A stretch of DNA of 64,000 nucleotides from Oscheius onirici (GCA_932521025.1 OW051472.1:8060001-8124000); one strand, 5' to 3'; positions 22,682 through 35,600 are shown, numbered from the stretch's first letter. Numbers and translations are program-made. The notes: generated by a model from the sequence alone, not told the origin.

Positions 22682-25600
22682 ATGGTTCTGGTAGACATCG
22701 AAGGTGTAAACGTCGAATTTCCCTTCGCCCCGTACGAATGCCAGACCAAGTACATGTCCCAAGTCATCAAGGCCCTCTCTCTGGTTAGTATTCTTTGTTA
22801 GTTTTAGAACTAGTTCGGCTAGCAACCTGCTAAGTGAGCACTATTTTTTCCGACTTGCGTTCTTCGGTTTGCGCGCCAAAAAATTGAACATTAGGGTTCT
22901 CAGGTTCAGTAGAAACAAGATTTAGAAATGTGATGCTGCCCTCGAATCACCGACGGGAACGGGTAAAACGCTGTCTCTTCTCTGTGCCACCTTGGCCTGG
23001 CTACAACAGCAAAAACTCAACTTTGCGCCAACTCTTCAACAAGCCATGGTACTGGCCAATAAGACTCAACCTGCCAATCTGATGCCTAAAATCTATTACT
23101 GTTCCCGAACTCACAGTCAGCTGGCCCAAGTCGTGAGAGAGCTGAACAAGACGGTCTATAACGGGATGAAGGTTACGGTACTCGGATCGAGAGATCAATT
23201 GTGTATTCATGAGAAGGTCTCGAAGGAAGAAGACAATCGTGTCAAGGTTTCATTCTTTTTTTTTGGTAAAATGGCTATTTTCAGTCGATGATGTGCCGAT
23301 CTCTGACGTCGAAACGAACGTGCAACTATCACAACAAATGGGATTCGTGCAATTCGGACAAACTGAACGATATCTACGGCTCCTCTGGCAAAGTGCTGGA
23401 CATAGAAGATTTGGTGGGAATCGCCAAGAAACATAGGTAAGATGACTTTTTGTCTTTATCCTAAAACATTTCCAGTCACTGCCCTTACTTCCAAAGCAAG
23501 TCGATGAAAGAGACGGCCGAGCTCATTCTTCTTCCCTACAACTACTTGATCAGTGCCGAATTGAGAAGAATTCACGATATCGACTTGAATGGAAGTATTG
23601 TCATCTTTGACGAGGCACACAATTTGGTAGCTTTCACGCTTCTTTTTTGCTTGAAAGGATAATTTAGGAAGCAATTTGTGAAGAATGTACCTCTGTCGAA
23701 TTGAGCACAACCGAAATTGCGATGAGCATAAAAGATCTCCAGAAGGCAATTGAAACTATGCAAGTGGAGACTGAACTCGTCAGAGCACATCTAGACGAAG
23801 TCGTCGAGTCCTTTGGAAAGACGAAGGAAAAGAAGGAAGAACTCGCATTCGATATCGGCACAGCGGCCATTGTTCTTCGTTCGTTTTCAGTCACATTTTT
23901 TTATGCAAATAATCATTCAGAAATGATGTTCGAGCTCGAAAAAGTAGTCGATGTGTACTATCGCGACGAGAACAAAAAGTCGAAAAATCATAAAGACATT
24001 CCTGGAAAGGTGAACTAGCTTTCTTCTTCTTCTTCTAAACCTCTGAACTTTGGGTTTTCCCAGGCGCCGTCCTGATCGACCTTCTGGAATCTGCCAAATT
24101 CACATTTGACAAGGCTAATGAAGTTACTACTCTGCTTCGCAAAGCAGCCGATTATCTACATGAAAAAGGTTTACTTGTTTTCAGTTTTTTTCCTATGAAA
24201 GTATTCAGCCGAAGCAGAAGGTGGAGCTAAAATTCATACGAACAAAGGATATTTGTACAAGTTGGAAGGATTCCTGTCGACCGTCTTCACATCTCATCCT
24301 GTTCAGGACGGAAAGAGCAATCCTCTCGCCAAGCAAATGGTATTTTTTGTACAAAAGTTATTCAATTGAAATGGGCAGACGTACGAAGAACGCAAGTCGG
24401 AAAATGCTGTTCGCGATTTCCAGCTGTACATGTACAAAGAAAAGTCGAAAGATTCTGACGAGGAAGGCAACAAGGTTCATCTTTTTCTTGCTGTTTTTAT
24501 ATATCTTTCCGGGCAGGTTGCGTTATCCCCGGGGGGGATAAAGTATACCATAGGTTTTTCACTCCAAATCGCTCCGTAAAGAAAAGCAAATGATAAATAA
24601 AGTGTAAGTAAGCTATTATCCTTTTCCACTGTTTATCAGTTTGAGCGCTTACCAGAGATGTGCGGGAATGGCAGTTATAAGCCGATGACAGTAAAAATAC
24701 GCCATATTTTGACGAAAAAGCTGGTCCTCCTTTGATTTTTTGCCGACGAAAAACTCTAAAATGGGAAGAAAAAGTCTGAAGTTTCCCGCGGGAATTTTTA
24801 GTCTCAAAAATTATTCCCGCGTCCCGCGGGAAGGGAATCCTGTGAATCTTTTCATTCCCGCGTTCCCGCGGGAATTTCATTCCCGCACATCTCTGGCGCT
24901 TACCCAGCTTGTTTAGAGTCAGTTTGGTTGTTTGAGTAATTTTCAGTTTTTCGACTACTAGAACACATTTTTAAGCTTCGCGATGTTCTACAATCTTGTA
25001 GAGGAGATCAAAAGCTACAAATTTGCAGAACATCACGAAGCTGGACAACCCTTTCTTTAGGTTGGAAAACCAGTTGGGAGATGGTCTCGAGATTAACTGC
25101 ACCAGCTCATCCAGGCTTTTGATCTCCTCTACAAGATTGTAGAACATCGCGAAGCTTAAAACTGAGTTCTAGTAGTCGAAAAACTGAAAATTACTCAAAC
25201 AACCAAACTGACTCTAAACAAGCTGGGTAAGCGCTCAAACCTTAGATAAACAGTGGAAAAGGATAATAATAGCTTACTTACACTTTTTTATCATTTGCTC
25301 TTCTTTACGGAGCGATGTGGAGTGAAAAACCTATGGTATACTTTATCCTCCCCCCCCCCCCGCGCTAAATGGCCACGGGGGGATAAAGTATACCACCCTA
25401 TCTTTCCGTCAGATTGTTATCAATTATTGGTGCTTCTCCGCCGGAATAGCGATGAAGTCGTTGAAACAGCGCGGAGTTCGAAGTGTAATCGTCACAAGCG
25501 GCACCCTGTCGCCTTTGAACAGCTACATGCAAAATATCGGACTGTTTGTGCTCTGTTTGTCCCTTTAAATGCTTTACTTTTAGCGACTTCGGCTGTACTC

Positions 25601-27355
25601 TCGAGAACGGACATGCGGCGGATAGCAAGCAAGTTGTTTGTGGAATTGTCAAACGAGGCAATGTCAATGATCCTCATTCTAATCTGAACGGGAAATACGA
25701 TAACAGGTACTTTGGACGACTAAAACTATATGTTTTTTAGAAAGAATGAGAGCTACTTCACGGCAGTCGGAACCTGTTTGAGAGATCTGGCCAAGAATGT
25801 TCCCCAAGGAGTTCTCGTCTTTTTTGCTTCTTACAGCCTCATGAATGCCACAATTACGGCCATGCAGCTGAAACGAAAGACGCTGACTTCAGTCTGGGAA
25901 GAAATTGGCCAGTACAAACAGATCGTGATTGAACCCAGGCAGAAGGTAATTCGGTTCTTTGCTTCTACAAAACTCGATCAATGTAGCGCGATTTAAAAGT
26001 CGTCCGACTGGAATTCGACCTCGCCGTCCGGACCAAAAAAGGGGCCATGTTCTTCGCCGTCTGTCGAGGCAAGGTGAGCGAGGGAATCGACTTTGCCGAC
26101 GCCGATTCTCGAGCTGTAGCCGTCGTCGGGATTCCATATCCGCCTCTGATGGATCCTCGCGTAAAACTCAAGAAAGTTTATCTGGATGAGAGACGGTTGA
26201 AGGACAGAACTGTCAGTTTTTTTTCCTACTAATTTGTGTTGGAAATAGGCTCAAAGTGGCGAAGAATGGTATCGGATGGAGGCATTTCGAGCAGTAAATC
26301 AAGCGATAGGACGAGTTCTGAGACATGTAGACGATTTTGGAATAGTGGCTCTTCTCGACACGAGGTTCGTTTTTATTCGTTTCTGGACCAGAATATTTTA
26401 GATTTTCCACAGCTCCACATGGCCTGTTCTCATCATGGCTACGTCCTTCTATCCGCGCATTCGATGAGATGAAAGATTTCAACAAGGTCGCCGCAAGATT
26501 TTTCGGAGAGCGAGGCACGGAAATCGAGACTTCTGAGACCAAGATGAAGCTAATGGGAACCTCTAATAATCCAATCAGGGCGGCCAAAAAACGAGTAGCG
26601 GAAAACATGATGTATGTGAATTTTGTAGTAAACACGACGTCTTTAGAAACTATGAGGTGAATTACTTGGTCGGAAATCACGAAGTTCAAGTTGAAATGCC
26701 GGATGAAAACGAAGCAGCCGTAGAGTCAATAGCTGTTCTGGGCGAGGTGTGTTATTCATTTTGTCTATTTCTAAACAATTGCTTCAGAAAGAAGATATGT
26801 CAATACAAAAACGGCCGAAGAAAGTTGTGATTCCAACAGGATTTGGGGCTGTCAACAACAGCAATGCCATACAACAGCCGGCCAGAAAAAAAATACGACT
26901 TGTAAGCACCACTCTCTCTATGAAAACTCGGTTCAGGCACGACCAACATCCTTTGACGACGTACCATCTCCAGTCAGCCAGGGATCTTCTGCTCAGACGA
27001 CGAATAATAAAAAGCCAAAAGACGTAGTTTATCTGAGCAGAAACGAAGTGTTTCCTGCAGAAATACAAGAAGTTTTACAAATGAATGACAAGCAAGTCAA
27101 AGCCATGGTCAGTTACAGTTTGATATTTAAAACCCAGTGATTTTTTAGCTCAAAGGACTGGGCGATGCGATTTACAAGAAGGTGATGGGCGTAATGAAGG
27201 CTGTCAGTGAAGGGCTTGCCCCAGAAGAAGCTCTGAAGAATCTCAAAAAGTTGCTCTTGCCAGCGAATCCAAATCATCTCATCGCCGTCAGCAAATACTT
27301 TTGCAGTCCCGATCTACGAAAACGGGTCGTCGAAGATTGTCATCACTTTTTATAG
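22682..27355 (+). CDS. RTEL1: RTEL1 telomere-maintenance helicase
   Basis: XPD-family iron-sulphur helicase that dismantles T-loops, D-loops and G-quadruplexes. It starts [20 protein letters not shown]. Motifs in order: Q-motif region ([15 protein letters not shown]), Walker [26 protein letters not shown], four cysteines of the Fe-S domain ([27 protein letters not shown]), DEAH in [56 protein letters not shown] and a C-terminal harmonin-N-like segment ([19 protein letters not shown]). RTEL1 rather than FANCJ or DDX11 is supported by the N-terminus and C-terminus. The stop is at 27353-27355. One intron (24475-25412) is expanded by a foldback element. Confidence 0.92.
24512..25398. mobile_element. 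887-bp Mutator-like foldback element
   Basis: Long inverted repeat: the left arm from about 24531 (GGATAAAGTATACCATAGG) reappears reverse-complemented ending near 25350, and the arms run inwards for about 230 bp to TTCTACAATCTTGTAGAGG near the middle. The whole is bounded by the direct repeat TATCTTTCCG at 24502-24511 and 25399-25408. A 10-bp duplication with long inverted ends and no transposase suggests a non-autonomous Mutator-like element. It lies in an RTEL1 intron, 4 bp from the acceptor AG once the duplicate is counted. Confidence 0.85.
24653..24895. mobile_element. 243-bp hAT-like MITE, nested
   Basis: Terminal inverted repeats CAGAGATGTGCGGGAATG (18 bp, exact) at both ends. It is flanked by the 8-bp direct repeat GCGCTTAC at 24645-24652 and 24896-24903. 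The empty site is preserved in the other arm of the host foldback element (reverse complement near 25220), which has a single GCGCTTAC. The interior carries several TCCCGCGGGAA palindromes. 8-bp duplications and CAG-starting ends fit the hAT superfamily. Confidence 0.9.
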
Positions 27356-27581
27356 TCTAACCACTCATTCCTTCCTCTGTATTTTGCATTTTGAATAAAA
27401 CTAAAAATCTTGCAGGAGATTTCAAGAGACGCAGATGAGAAAGCAGCCCAGAATGCCGCTTTCAAATTCAGCCGCCATTTTCCTCCACACGGCAAGCGCT
27501 CATTTTCGAAGCATCGACTCCTTTTTTACATTTTCTCTCCCTTCACATAAAGTTTCACAAAAATAACAGAACAAGTCCAGA

Positions 27582-29377
27582 ATGAGTGCTCCAGCATCTC
27601 CTGATCAGGAATGGAACAATGAACCGGAGGTCGACTCGTCTTTCGAACAAAATTCGTGAGTTTTTAGCCAAACTATTGATTTGGAAGATATAACGGCTAT
27701 TTTTAGTTCCAATCGTCCTAAAAAGATTAGAAAACAAAATGAGATTTAGAGCTGAAGTAGAGGAAGAGACACCGGATGAGAATGCTCCGCATTCTCCACA
27801 ATATGCACCGTCGCCAGAAGGCCCAGCTTCTCCTGACAACAGAAATGACTATCCAGGATCGCAAGAAGAAACACAGGAAGTGAGTCATCAGGAAGAAGAA
27901 CAAGAGAACGAGGAGGAGACGAGGAAAGAAACTTCCGACAAAGATTCGGACGACGAGTTGAATATTCGAAGAAAGCGAGTTCTGGACTCAGGTTTGATTA
28001 AAGGAATCGTTAAAAGAAACTTGTACAGATGATGAGGAAGAATCCACCGAAGTGTCTCCTTCAAAGAGGAAGATCGCCGTCTCTTCAGACGAGGATAGTG
28101 ATACTGAAAGAGCCAAACCGAAGGGAAACTTGTTGTTGGATCAATCAGACGATTCGGACAATGAGGGCAGGAAGGGAGGAGAAGAGGTTCGTCTAAAAGG
28201 GAGATTATAAAAAATGGGAATTTAGGTCGGAGAACTGATGGCCAACATTTTTGGAGAAGATTCTGACGAGGATGAGGTCAATGAGGAGAAAGAGAAGTCA
28301 CAGAATGATGAAGAGGAGGAAGAGAGACATGAAAGACCACCGAGAGATGATGACGACGAGGACGACCGACCGAGAGATCCGTAAGTTGTAGGAATATCAT
28401 TTGACTAAAATTTTCATTTCAGTAGTCACGAATGGGACTTTGACGAGATGATGAAGAGGAAGAAGGCCGAGAGAAAGAGATCGAGAAAAAGACGTGGCGA
28501 TGGAGTCGATATAATCAATGACGATGACGGGAGGATTGCTCTGATGGTAGAAGCCATGAAGGCAGCGACGAAAGACGATCGCATTGCCAATCAGAATCGG
28601 AAACCAGCTCTGAAGAAGAGAAAGATGTTGGCCGAAGTGAAACTGATGCTCTTGAGAGTGAGTGTATACAGCTAGCAAGTATTATGAAATTACTTTCAGA
28701 CAGAGATGTACGAAGCTCTCATCGAGAACGGAATGATGAGTGCCGTCTCGGATTGGCTTGCCCCTCTGCCGGACAAGAGTCTTCCGGCTCTTGAGATCCG
28801 AACGGATCTCCTGAAACTTCTCTGCGAATCGTTCTCTCGTCTGGACCAAGGCGTTCTCAAGCAGTCTGGACTGGGCAGAGCTGTTATGATGTTGTACAAA
28901 CATCCGAAAGAGCTCAAGACAAATAAGGAGATGGCATCAAAGTTAATTCGAGAATGGTCTCGTCCCATTTTCCAGCTGGATACCGACTTTCGGTCAGTTA
29001 CTCGAGAGGAGAGGGAAAGTCGCGATCAGGAGAGAATGCCCGAAGTGAAGAGACGAAGACTCAGTGTCGAAGCTGCCGGACCGTCGGGGTCGAAGAAGAT
29101 GGAAGAGACAAAATCGGGAGAACCGGTGATCAATCGGGCTCGTGTTCCCAGAGTTTCCACAAAAGACTATGTTGTTCGACCGAGACATCAGGTAGAGGGA
29201 GAGTTTAAGGTGAGTATTGGGATTGAACAAGAATAAAAAACTTTTTAGGGAGAGAAGAAGGGACGAGCTTACGACCGACTGAACAAGGCGCAACGTGACT
29301 TCCACGAGAGAACCAAGAAGATGAAAGTGAAGAGAGCTGTTCAAGTCAGTCTCGAAGGAAGAAACATGGCTATTTGA
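27582..29377 (+). CDS. IWS1: IWS1 transcription elongation factor
   Basis: Partner of SPT6 on elongating RNA polymerase II. It starts MSAPASPDQEWNNEPEVD at 27582. A long acidic, Ser-rich disordered half (SDEDSDTERAKPK; FGEDSDEDEVNEEK; RDDDDEDDRPRDP) leads to the conserved core, which is a TFIIS N-terminal (LW) domain: EWDFDEMMKRKKAERKRSR, MVEAMKAATKDDR, MYEALIENGMMSAVSDWLAP, LPALEIRTDLLKLL, SGLGRAVMMLYKHPKE and LIREWSRPIF. A basic C-terminus (RAYDRLNKAQRDFHERTKK) ends NMAI at 29377. Both halves are as expected for IWS1. It lies 226 bp after RTEL1 on the same strand, with a CCAG acceptor directly before the ATG. Confidence 0.95.
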
Positions 29378-30084
29378 TACTTGTATCCAATGTGTACGGT
29401 TCTTTTTCAAAATAAACTTGTGAGAAGAAGTGGATTTTTTTAGAACTGGCCCGTCCTAAGAGCTACTTTTATGAGTCCCGGCAATGCCTCTCTTTCTCAT
29501 CTGTGAGAGAACTCTCTCTTCAGCGACAAAACTATGGGAAATCTATCATATCCAGCTAGACATAGGCGGATCTCCGTCAGCCGCAATCTTATGTAATTGT
29601 TTCCTTTTCAAATTCAGAAGCAGCTGCAATTGGCGTGCTCTTATCTTTTCCAGCCTTTATCTTCTTTTGTTCACTTTTAGCTATTTTGTAGCGCAGATTT
29701 GCACATTTGCATCAGTTTTTGATTTTTGTTGAACGTTCGAAAAGACCGCTACAATTACGAAAAAAAAATAGATTTGCCGCGAGTTCAAACAGACTTTTTT
29801 TTCTCCAGAAAACGCCCAATTCTCTCTTCTTTGCCTGTTTTCCTCATTTTTCTGAACGAAAAAAAGCATGTCAAATGCAGCTGATGCCGCTGTCATAGCC
29901 ATTCGCAGATGCTTAGTTTTCGTTTATCTTTGTGTCAGCTTATAACAATTTTGTTCCAATGCAAGATCGCTCGTAGTCAAGATAAAAGCTATTTGCTCTG
30001 CAATTTCACACGACAGCTGCCTTGTTGTATTCATTTACTCGACCTTTCAAAAACAAATATTCAGCGAGCAGTTAACTGCCCCCA
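29378..30084. other. No gene seen
   Basis: 707 bp of AT-rich spacer between IWS1 and the transporter. AATAAA near 29410 probably ends IWS1. No coding or repeat signal otherwise. Confidence 0.5.
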
Positions 30085-31957
30085 ATGGAGCAGCAAGTAG
30101 AAGATGTCTCGGCTCCGTTAACCATCCCCGAACCCACCTCTCCTTCCAGACGGAAAACGCAAAGAACAAAGTTTTGCCATGATTTCAAGTAAGCTCCCCA
30201 CCTTTTTTCAAAATCACAATTATTTCAGTCGCTACGAGATTACCGTTATGATCATAACGCAGGTAGCGTATTTTCCAGTCACGGCATCAATGTTGAGCAC
30301 GTCCTTTTTCGAGCCGAGCAACGATTTCTGTAAGACTTTCAACTCGACGTTCGGATATCCGTCTGATTCGGCTAGTCTAGTTTTTTTTCTGATCAAAGTC
30401 TGTTTAGAACGAATTCCACTCTCTTCTATTTGAATGGAAACTCGCATGTAAGACCAGCAGTATGCTCCCACTTTCCGTAGCTGCGATTATGACTGGAGCT
30501 CTAATTGGATCTTTTATAGCAGGCTTCTTGGCAGATAGATGCGGAAGATGTCCAGTTATGAGAGGTTAGAATATTCTGTTTATTTGAAATGACTACATTA
30601 CAGGCACTCTTTTGATGCTAGCCATTTCCAACTTGCTCATTTCCCTATACGCCGCAGCCTCCATCTACTTCAGTTTGGTGCTCTACCTGTTCATGGGAAT
30701 GGCTTGTGGAGGATACATGGTCGTCAATCTCATCCTCTTTGTCGAATGCCTTGAATTGCCAGAATCGCGCCTTTTCGCCGTATCCGTAAATGGATGGAGT
30801 CTTGCGATGCTTTTCACGGCCGTTCTCGCCATGCTCACTCTCAACTGGCGAATTTATCACTTAATAGTCTTTGCGGCTGCAACAGCTGCCTTCTTTGCCT
30901 GCGTAAGTTTGCTTTTAGTCGTTTACAAAATGTTAATTCAGCAGTTTTCGCTGGTCGAAAGCTGTCGCTGGTTGGATAGCGCCCAAAGATCCGGCGACGC
31001 TCGTAGAAATGCCCTTTTCGTAGCCAAGAAAAACAAATATTTCGTACATCCTGGTAAGCCATCTTTCTTCGTTTTCATGTTTGTTGCTCAGACTGGTCAT
31101 GGTGGGAGATTCTGCGCTTTTCTTCTTCGGCTGCTCACCGTGCGACAACTGACGAAGACTCGACTTCTTCCAATACGCCAAACTATGTCGATATGTTCAA
31201 GTAATTTCTCTATTTTTTTTGGCAAATTCAAGCTTACAGATATTCCCCAATGTACATACTGGCACTCGTTTATTGTTTTTCTACGACTTCCTTTGTTTCT
31301 TTCGGAGGATATTCGAGCATAGATATTCTTCACGGAAACCGCTATCACAACATGATGGCCATGGGTCTGCTAAAATTTGCATTAGGTAAGCAGCTTATTA
31401 GACCCAAATAGTCTCTTTTTAAGGTTGGATTCCCTATTTGCTCAGAAGGTTTGGCAGAAAAACCGTAGTTGTTTTCTCCGTTGGAATCGCTGCCGGTTGT
31501 GGCTGGGCCGATCTGTTGCTGTTTGTCGTATTCTCTTCGAGCATCAATCACATTTTCAGATATCTGACACCTCACTCGGGCGATTCTTTCATTCATACCA
31601 TTCTTTTCGTTTTGATGAGTTCAACATTGGATCCCACATGGAAGATTCTTCATCTCTACAGCGCCGAACTTTTCCCAACGTCTATCCGAAATATGGCCAG
31701 AGGTGTTTGTAATCTCGGCTCTCGGCTGGGAAGTATTTTGGCTTCATCGGTTTGTTTTCCCCTCGTTTTCCAGAAAAATTCGAATTCAGACGATTCTCCT
31801 TCGCGAAATTCATTTCCGAACACCGCTGGCACTTTTTACAATCTTTTTGTCCATCCAATTCTTCGTCGTCCTCAAATGTCTCCCGGAAACGAAGAATAAG
31901 CCGCTGCCATCAGAATTGCAGCCGAGGGAAGCTAGGGACCAGGTGGAAGTCACCTAA
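30085..31957 (+). CDS. SLC22-like organic ion transporter (MFS)
   Basis: Major-facilitator-superfamily transporter, probably at a cell membrane. It starts MEQQVEDVSAPLTIPEP. The first membrane segment (VMIITQVAYFPVTASMLST) is followed by a short loop with one Cys. Next comes SVAAIMTGALIGSFIAGF with the MFS signature loop LADRCGRCPVMRGTLL, then further helices (NLLISLYAAASIYFSLVLYL; GWSLAMLFTAVLAML). The inter-domain part has SCRWLDSAQRSGDARRNAL, like the P-E-S-P-R-W-L block of organic cation transporters. The second half has LLRRFGRKTVVVFSVG and ELFPTSIRNMARGVCNLGSR, the last a typical SLC22/OCT motif. Many small exons. Substrate unknown. Confidence 0.85.
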
Positions 31958-32652
31958 TTGATGTATCTACTGTTAATTTCGATTTTGTTACTATTTGATC
32001 TCATTTGCACACATTTCTGGTCAACACTTTTCTGTCTGTGATACGTTTTCATCGCCATATCTTTTAATGAATTATTTTTATGCAATCTTTTCTCATTTTT
32101 TTTACTCCAGTATAGTCTTTGTCGAGTATTTTATTATAGTCCATTTCCAACGAAGAGCGGCACTTAGGCAATTCTTTAAAGGTGGAGCGGCACGGGTCCC
32201 GACACGAAATTTCTAAAATGACTGCCGCGGCGTTGGATTTAATTCTATTTTGTTCAACTTTGATGATTTTTCGCAGTTTTTTAGCTGCTTTTTCTCTTTT
32301 TCGACTGCATTTTCGAACTCAGCGTATAAAACAACCTATTTGGTGTAAAAACAAGGAGAAAATAACCGTTTTTCATAGCGGCATGGCCGTTTTAGTGAGA
32401 AATCTTCCATTTTATGCCAATCCAGCATCAAAGCGGTTATTTTTCCCGTCTTTATTCTGACAAGCAGGTTTTTATAGGTGTAGAATTCGATTATAACGTC
32501 AAAAATATAAGAAAATGCAAAAAGTAACCTAATAATGAAAGAAGTAGCAAAAATCGGATTTAGCCACGAAATTTCAAATTGGCGCGCAAACATGGGTGCA
32601 GCTTCGTTGGAAATGGACTATAGCGCGTCATAAAATAAGCTGTTTTTCCAGG
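31958..32652. other. No gene seen
   Basis: 695 bp of AT-rich spacer after the transporter. A weak inverted pair (GGAGAAAATAACCGTTTTTCATAGCGGCATG and AGCGGTTATTTTTCCCG-type blocks, 32350-32450) is visible; no coding signal. Confidence 0.4.
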
Positions 32653-35600
32653 ATGGTCACGGATCCGGAAGACAATGATCACGAAGAAATGGAGATGTCA
32701 TCGTCGCATCAAAATATCGCCGTATCTGATGAAGAAGAAGAAGAGATCCGGGTACAATGGAAAAAGTACATTCGTAAGTTTTATTTTGCGCAAAAATTTA
32801 TTGAGTGTCATGTTGGTTGGGGGCAAGAGAGACGTTGAGATTGACCGATTTGTATATAGCTTTTTGACTAAGCTCTGGGAGAAGAGAGGTGCCTTTCACC
32901 TCGTAAATAGTGTGCAAGATCACTGAACCCGTTGTCTTGGAACTTGTTTTTGAAGAGCATCTCAAGATGTGGCTGATTGCGCTTTTGACGTGCCTGAAAT
33001 CAACAAATCAACAGCTGCTCTTTTTTGTTTAGTCGTTACATTTCTTGCAGTCTAGTTTTGGTCGTGAAACGTATTTCTCTGCTTCCTGATGTTCTAGAAA
33101 GTTGTCCCTGGCTAAAATGAGAAGGAACCGCTGTCCCTCTTTCGTTTACGTTCAGCTAAGAACTACAAGCAAGGGAATCTCCCCACTATCAATTTCTCGT
33201 TAATCGCGTCACCGTGTCTGATAACTGCTGCGGGGTTTCCCTCTCGTATGTTCCAGTCGCTCGATCGCGTCATAGTGTCAAAACACCTGATTCATCGCAT
33301 AATTACTGCCTAGTTACACATCTCTCAAAACATTCTTTTACAGCAAAAAATGACTCTTTTTTGACGATCAGTGTGCACTTTAACCTACGTCACAGAGGCC
33401 GTGATAGATGTCCTGTTCAAACAATAGACGTTCTGTGCGTCTTGCACACACATTTAATTTACGTGGCGTTTGACACATCCGACTAAATTGAACTAGATGA
33501 GATTGGAGGAGATTGTGCCGCCGTCCGCTTATAATATAGCCGCCCGTGTCTATTGATGGAGTGCGTGGTGTATCCCCATAGTAAATGAGGCTGTCATCGA
33601 ATCAATCTGTCACATATCCGGAAGAATTGCGGATATGTCGCATAAGTCTTGCCCTCAGTTTATTGGAGCTGTTGTTTACAAGCTAACGTTGGAAGTGCGT
33701 CACTCTAAGAACAAAAGAGCTAGTGTTTCAACAACTTTAGACGATTCACCGTGACCTTGTTCGCGTGTGCCCCTCTCAGGACACACAGCTGTTGCGAGCG
33801 CGTAGTATACACGCGTGACGTAACAGCCAGTCGGCTGCACGGAACAAAGAGCTCGCGGAAAGGGGAAGACTTATCCCCGGGTCAAATGTTGAAAAGAGAC
33901 TCACTTGGCTGGTCATTTCTTGTCGATGTCTGCGTTTCACAATGAGCAGTCATATCTGAGAGACGGTCAGCCAGCTTAGCTGCATCAGGATCGTTGATTT
34001 GTACCTGAAATTTTCGGTAAACATGCGTTGTTTGCCGGATGTGTCTTGTTTTTTTGTGGCCGGATTTCTACGTCTCAAGGGTATTCCGTCACCAAGAATC
34101 TATAATTCAGCCCTTGTCTGGATCCGATTTCACCTAGGAGACGTTTCGAAATGACAGCCGAGAGCGTCATATGTTTGTGGGAAATCTGTAGATTATCCGC
34201 TTCCGTTCATTAGACTAAAATGTTCCCGGAGAGAGAAGAACTTTGATTCACGTGGAAATCGTCTAAAGATCTTCAGTCAATTACTTTTTAATTCAACTGT
34301 ACCCACGCTGTGACGCTTAGAAAAAACCTATAGAACTCGTTTTCATTATCGATTTCCTCTCGATTTGAAGAGAGTCGCGACATTGTGTCACACGCAAACG
34401 AGGGCCGATTTTTGGTGCCTCAAAATGAGGAAGATAATAAGGGTCCTATGTAACTCGCTTCGGTTTAAGACAAAGGGCCACCTCAATGATCGGGCGCTTA
34501 TTTTGGAAAAGTGTAAGCAATGGAAACAATTAGTAATTTGTAAGGAAAATCGAGAGAAACTGATTTAAAATCAGCTAAAAGTCTTGACTCACCTCAATTT
34601 CTGGAAGCGCATTGCGACGACCCATTCTTCCGGAAGCAGCGAACATTTGAAGAGCGTCGGGTTCCGTCTCCAGCTCTCCCATTAGGGGCGGAATCCGCTT
34701 CGGCTGTCGCGGGAATTACTGCCGTTGCCGCGTGCGGCAACCAGTCCCGCCCTCTTATCGACCAGCAGCCTAAGTTGTGAGAAAACTCCGCCCACTCCCG
34801 GCAAATATTTCATTGTGACTATACACGTTCAAATGAGAAATGCTGTACCAGTTGTAAAAGTTTTCTAGAGACAGAAAAAAGTACCGAACAAATCAGCTGA
34901 CTCAAAATAGCCGAGTTTTTTCTCAAGCTATTCATCCCACCAGTAAATGCTTGACATTCAATTACTGCCGCTTTCGTCGGAGACTGGTCCGAAAGCTCAA
35001 AATTGGTCTGGGGGTTTCGAACATTAGAAATGCAAGCGCCCTCCTGTCAATTACTAGGAACTCGAGACTTTGTTCCCGATGCAATCTGTGCATGTCGTTC
35101 GCCTCGTTGGTTATTCCTACCTCACCATCAAAGAGCGTTAATCTGATCGTCTGCAAAAAAAAGCCGGTGATATGGCCAAGAACCAGATGCGTCAACACTG
35201 AATTGATATGCAAATCTTCAATCAAACCTATGAAAATAGTTCGAAAAGTCTAGTTCAAAAGTTCACTTGAAATCTTTAACCTTTTAGAGGCTACAGGGAA
35301 AGCTTCAACTTACTCTTTAGTTCTCAGACAGTACAGTAATCTAATTTAGAAAAACCGCAACCTTTTGTTCGTCTAGTGGACCAGGAAGAAGATGCCTACC
35401 AAGAACTCTGCATCGTTCGAATCGCTGTCTTTGTCCAGGAACAAGGCGTCCCCTTGGAATGCGAATTCATCGAGCAAGAGGACAGTTCTTCCAGCCACAT
35501 TGGAATATTTCTGCCAGGAACGGGATGCGTTGGAACTTGCCGTCTGAGGCCGATTGAGCCTTATGTGAAACTGGAACGCGTAGCAATTCTAAAGGTTTTT

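Noticed and set aside
33605..33640. Short hairpin ACATATCCG...CGGATATGT as a possible microRNA
   Set aside because: The 9-10 bp stem is far too short for a microRNA precursor.
32774..35376. Other open frames (33214-33486, 33751-33945, 34951-35253) in the long GNAT intron
   Set aside because: None has splice sites or motifs; two partly overlap or lie antisense to the PKI exons.
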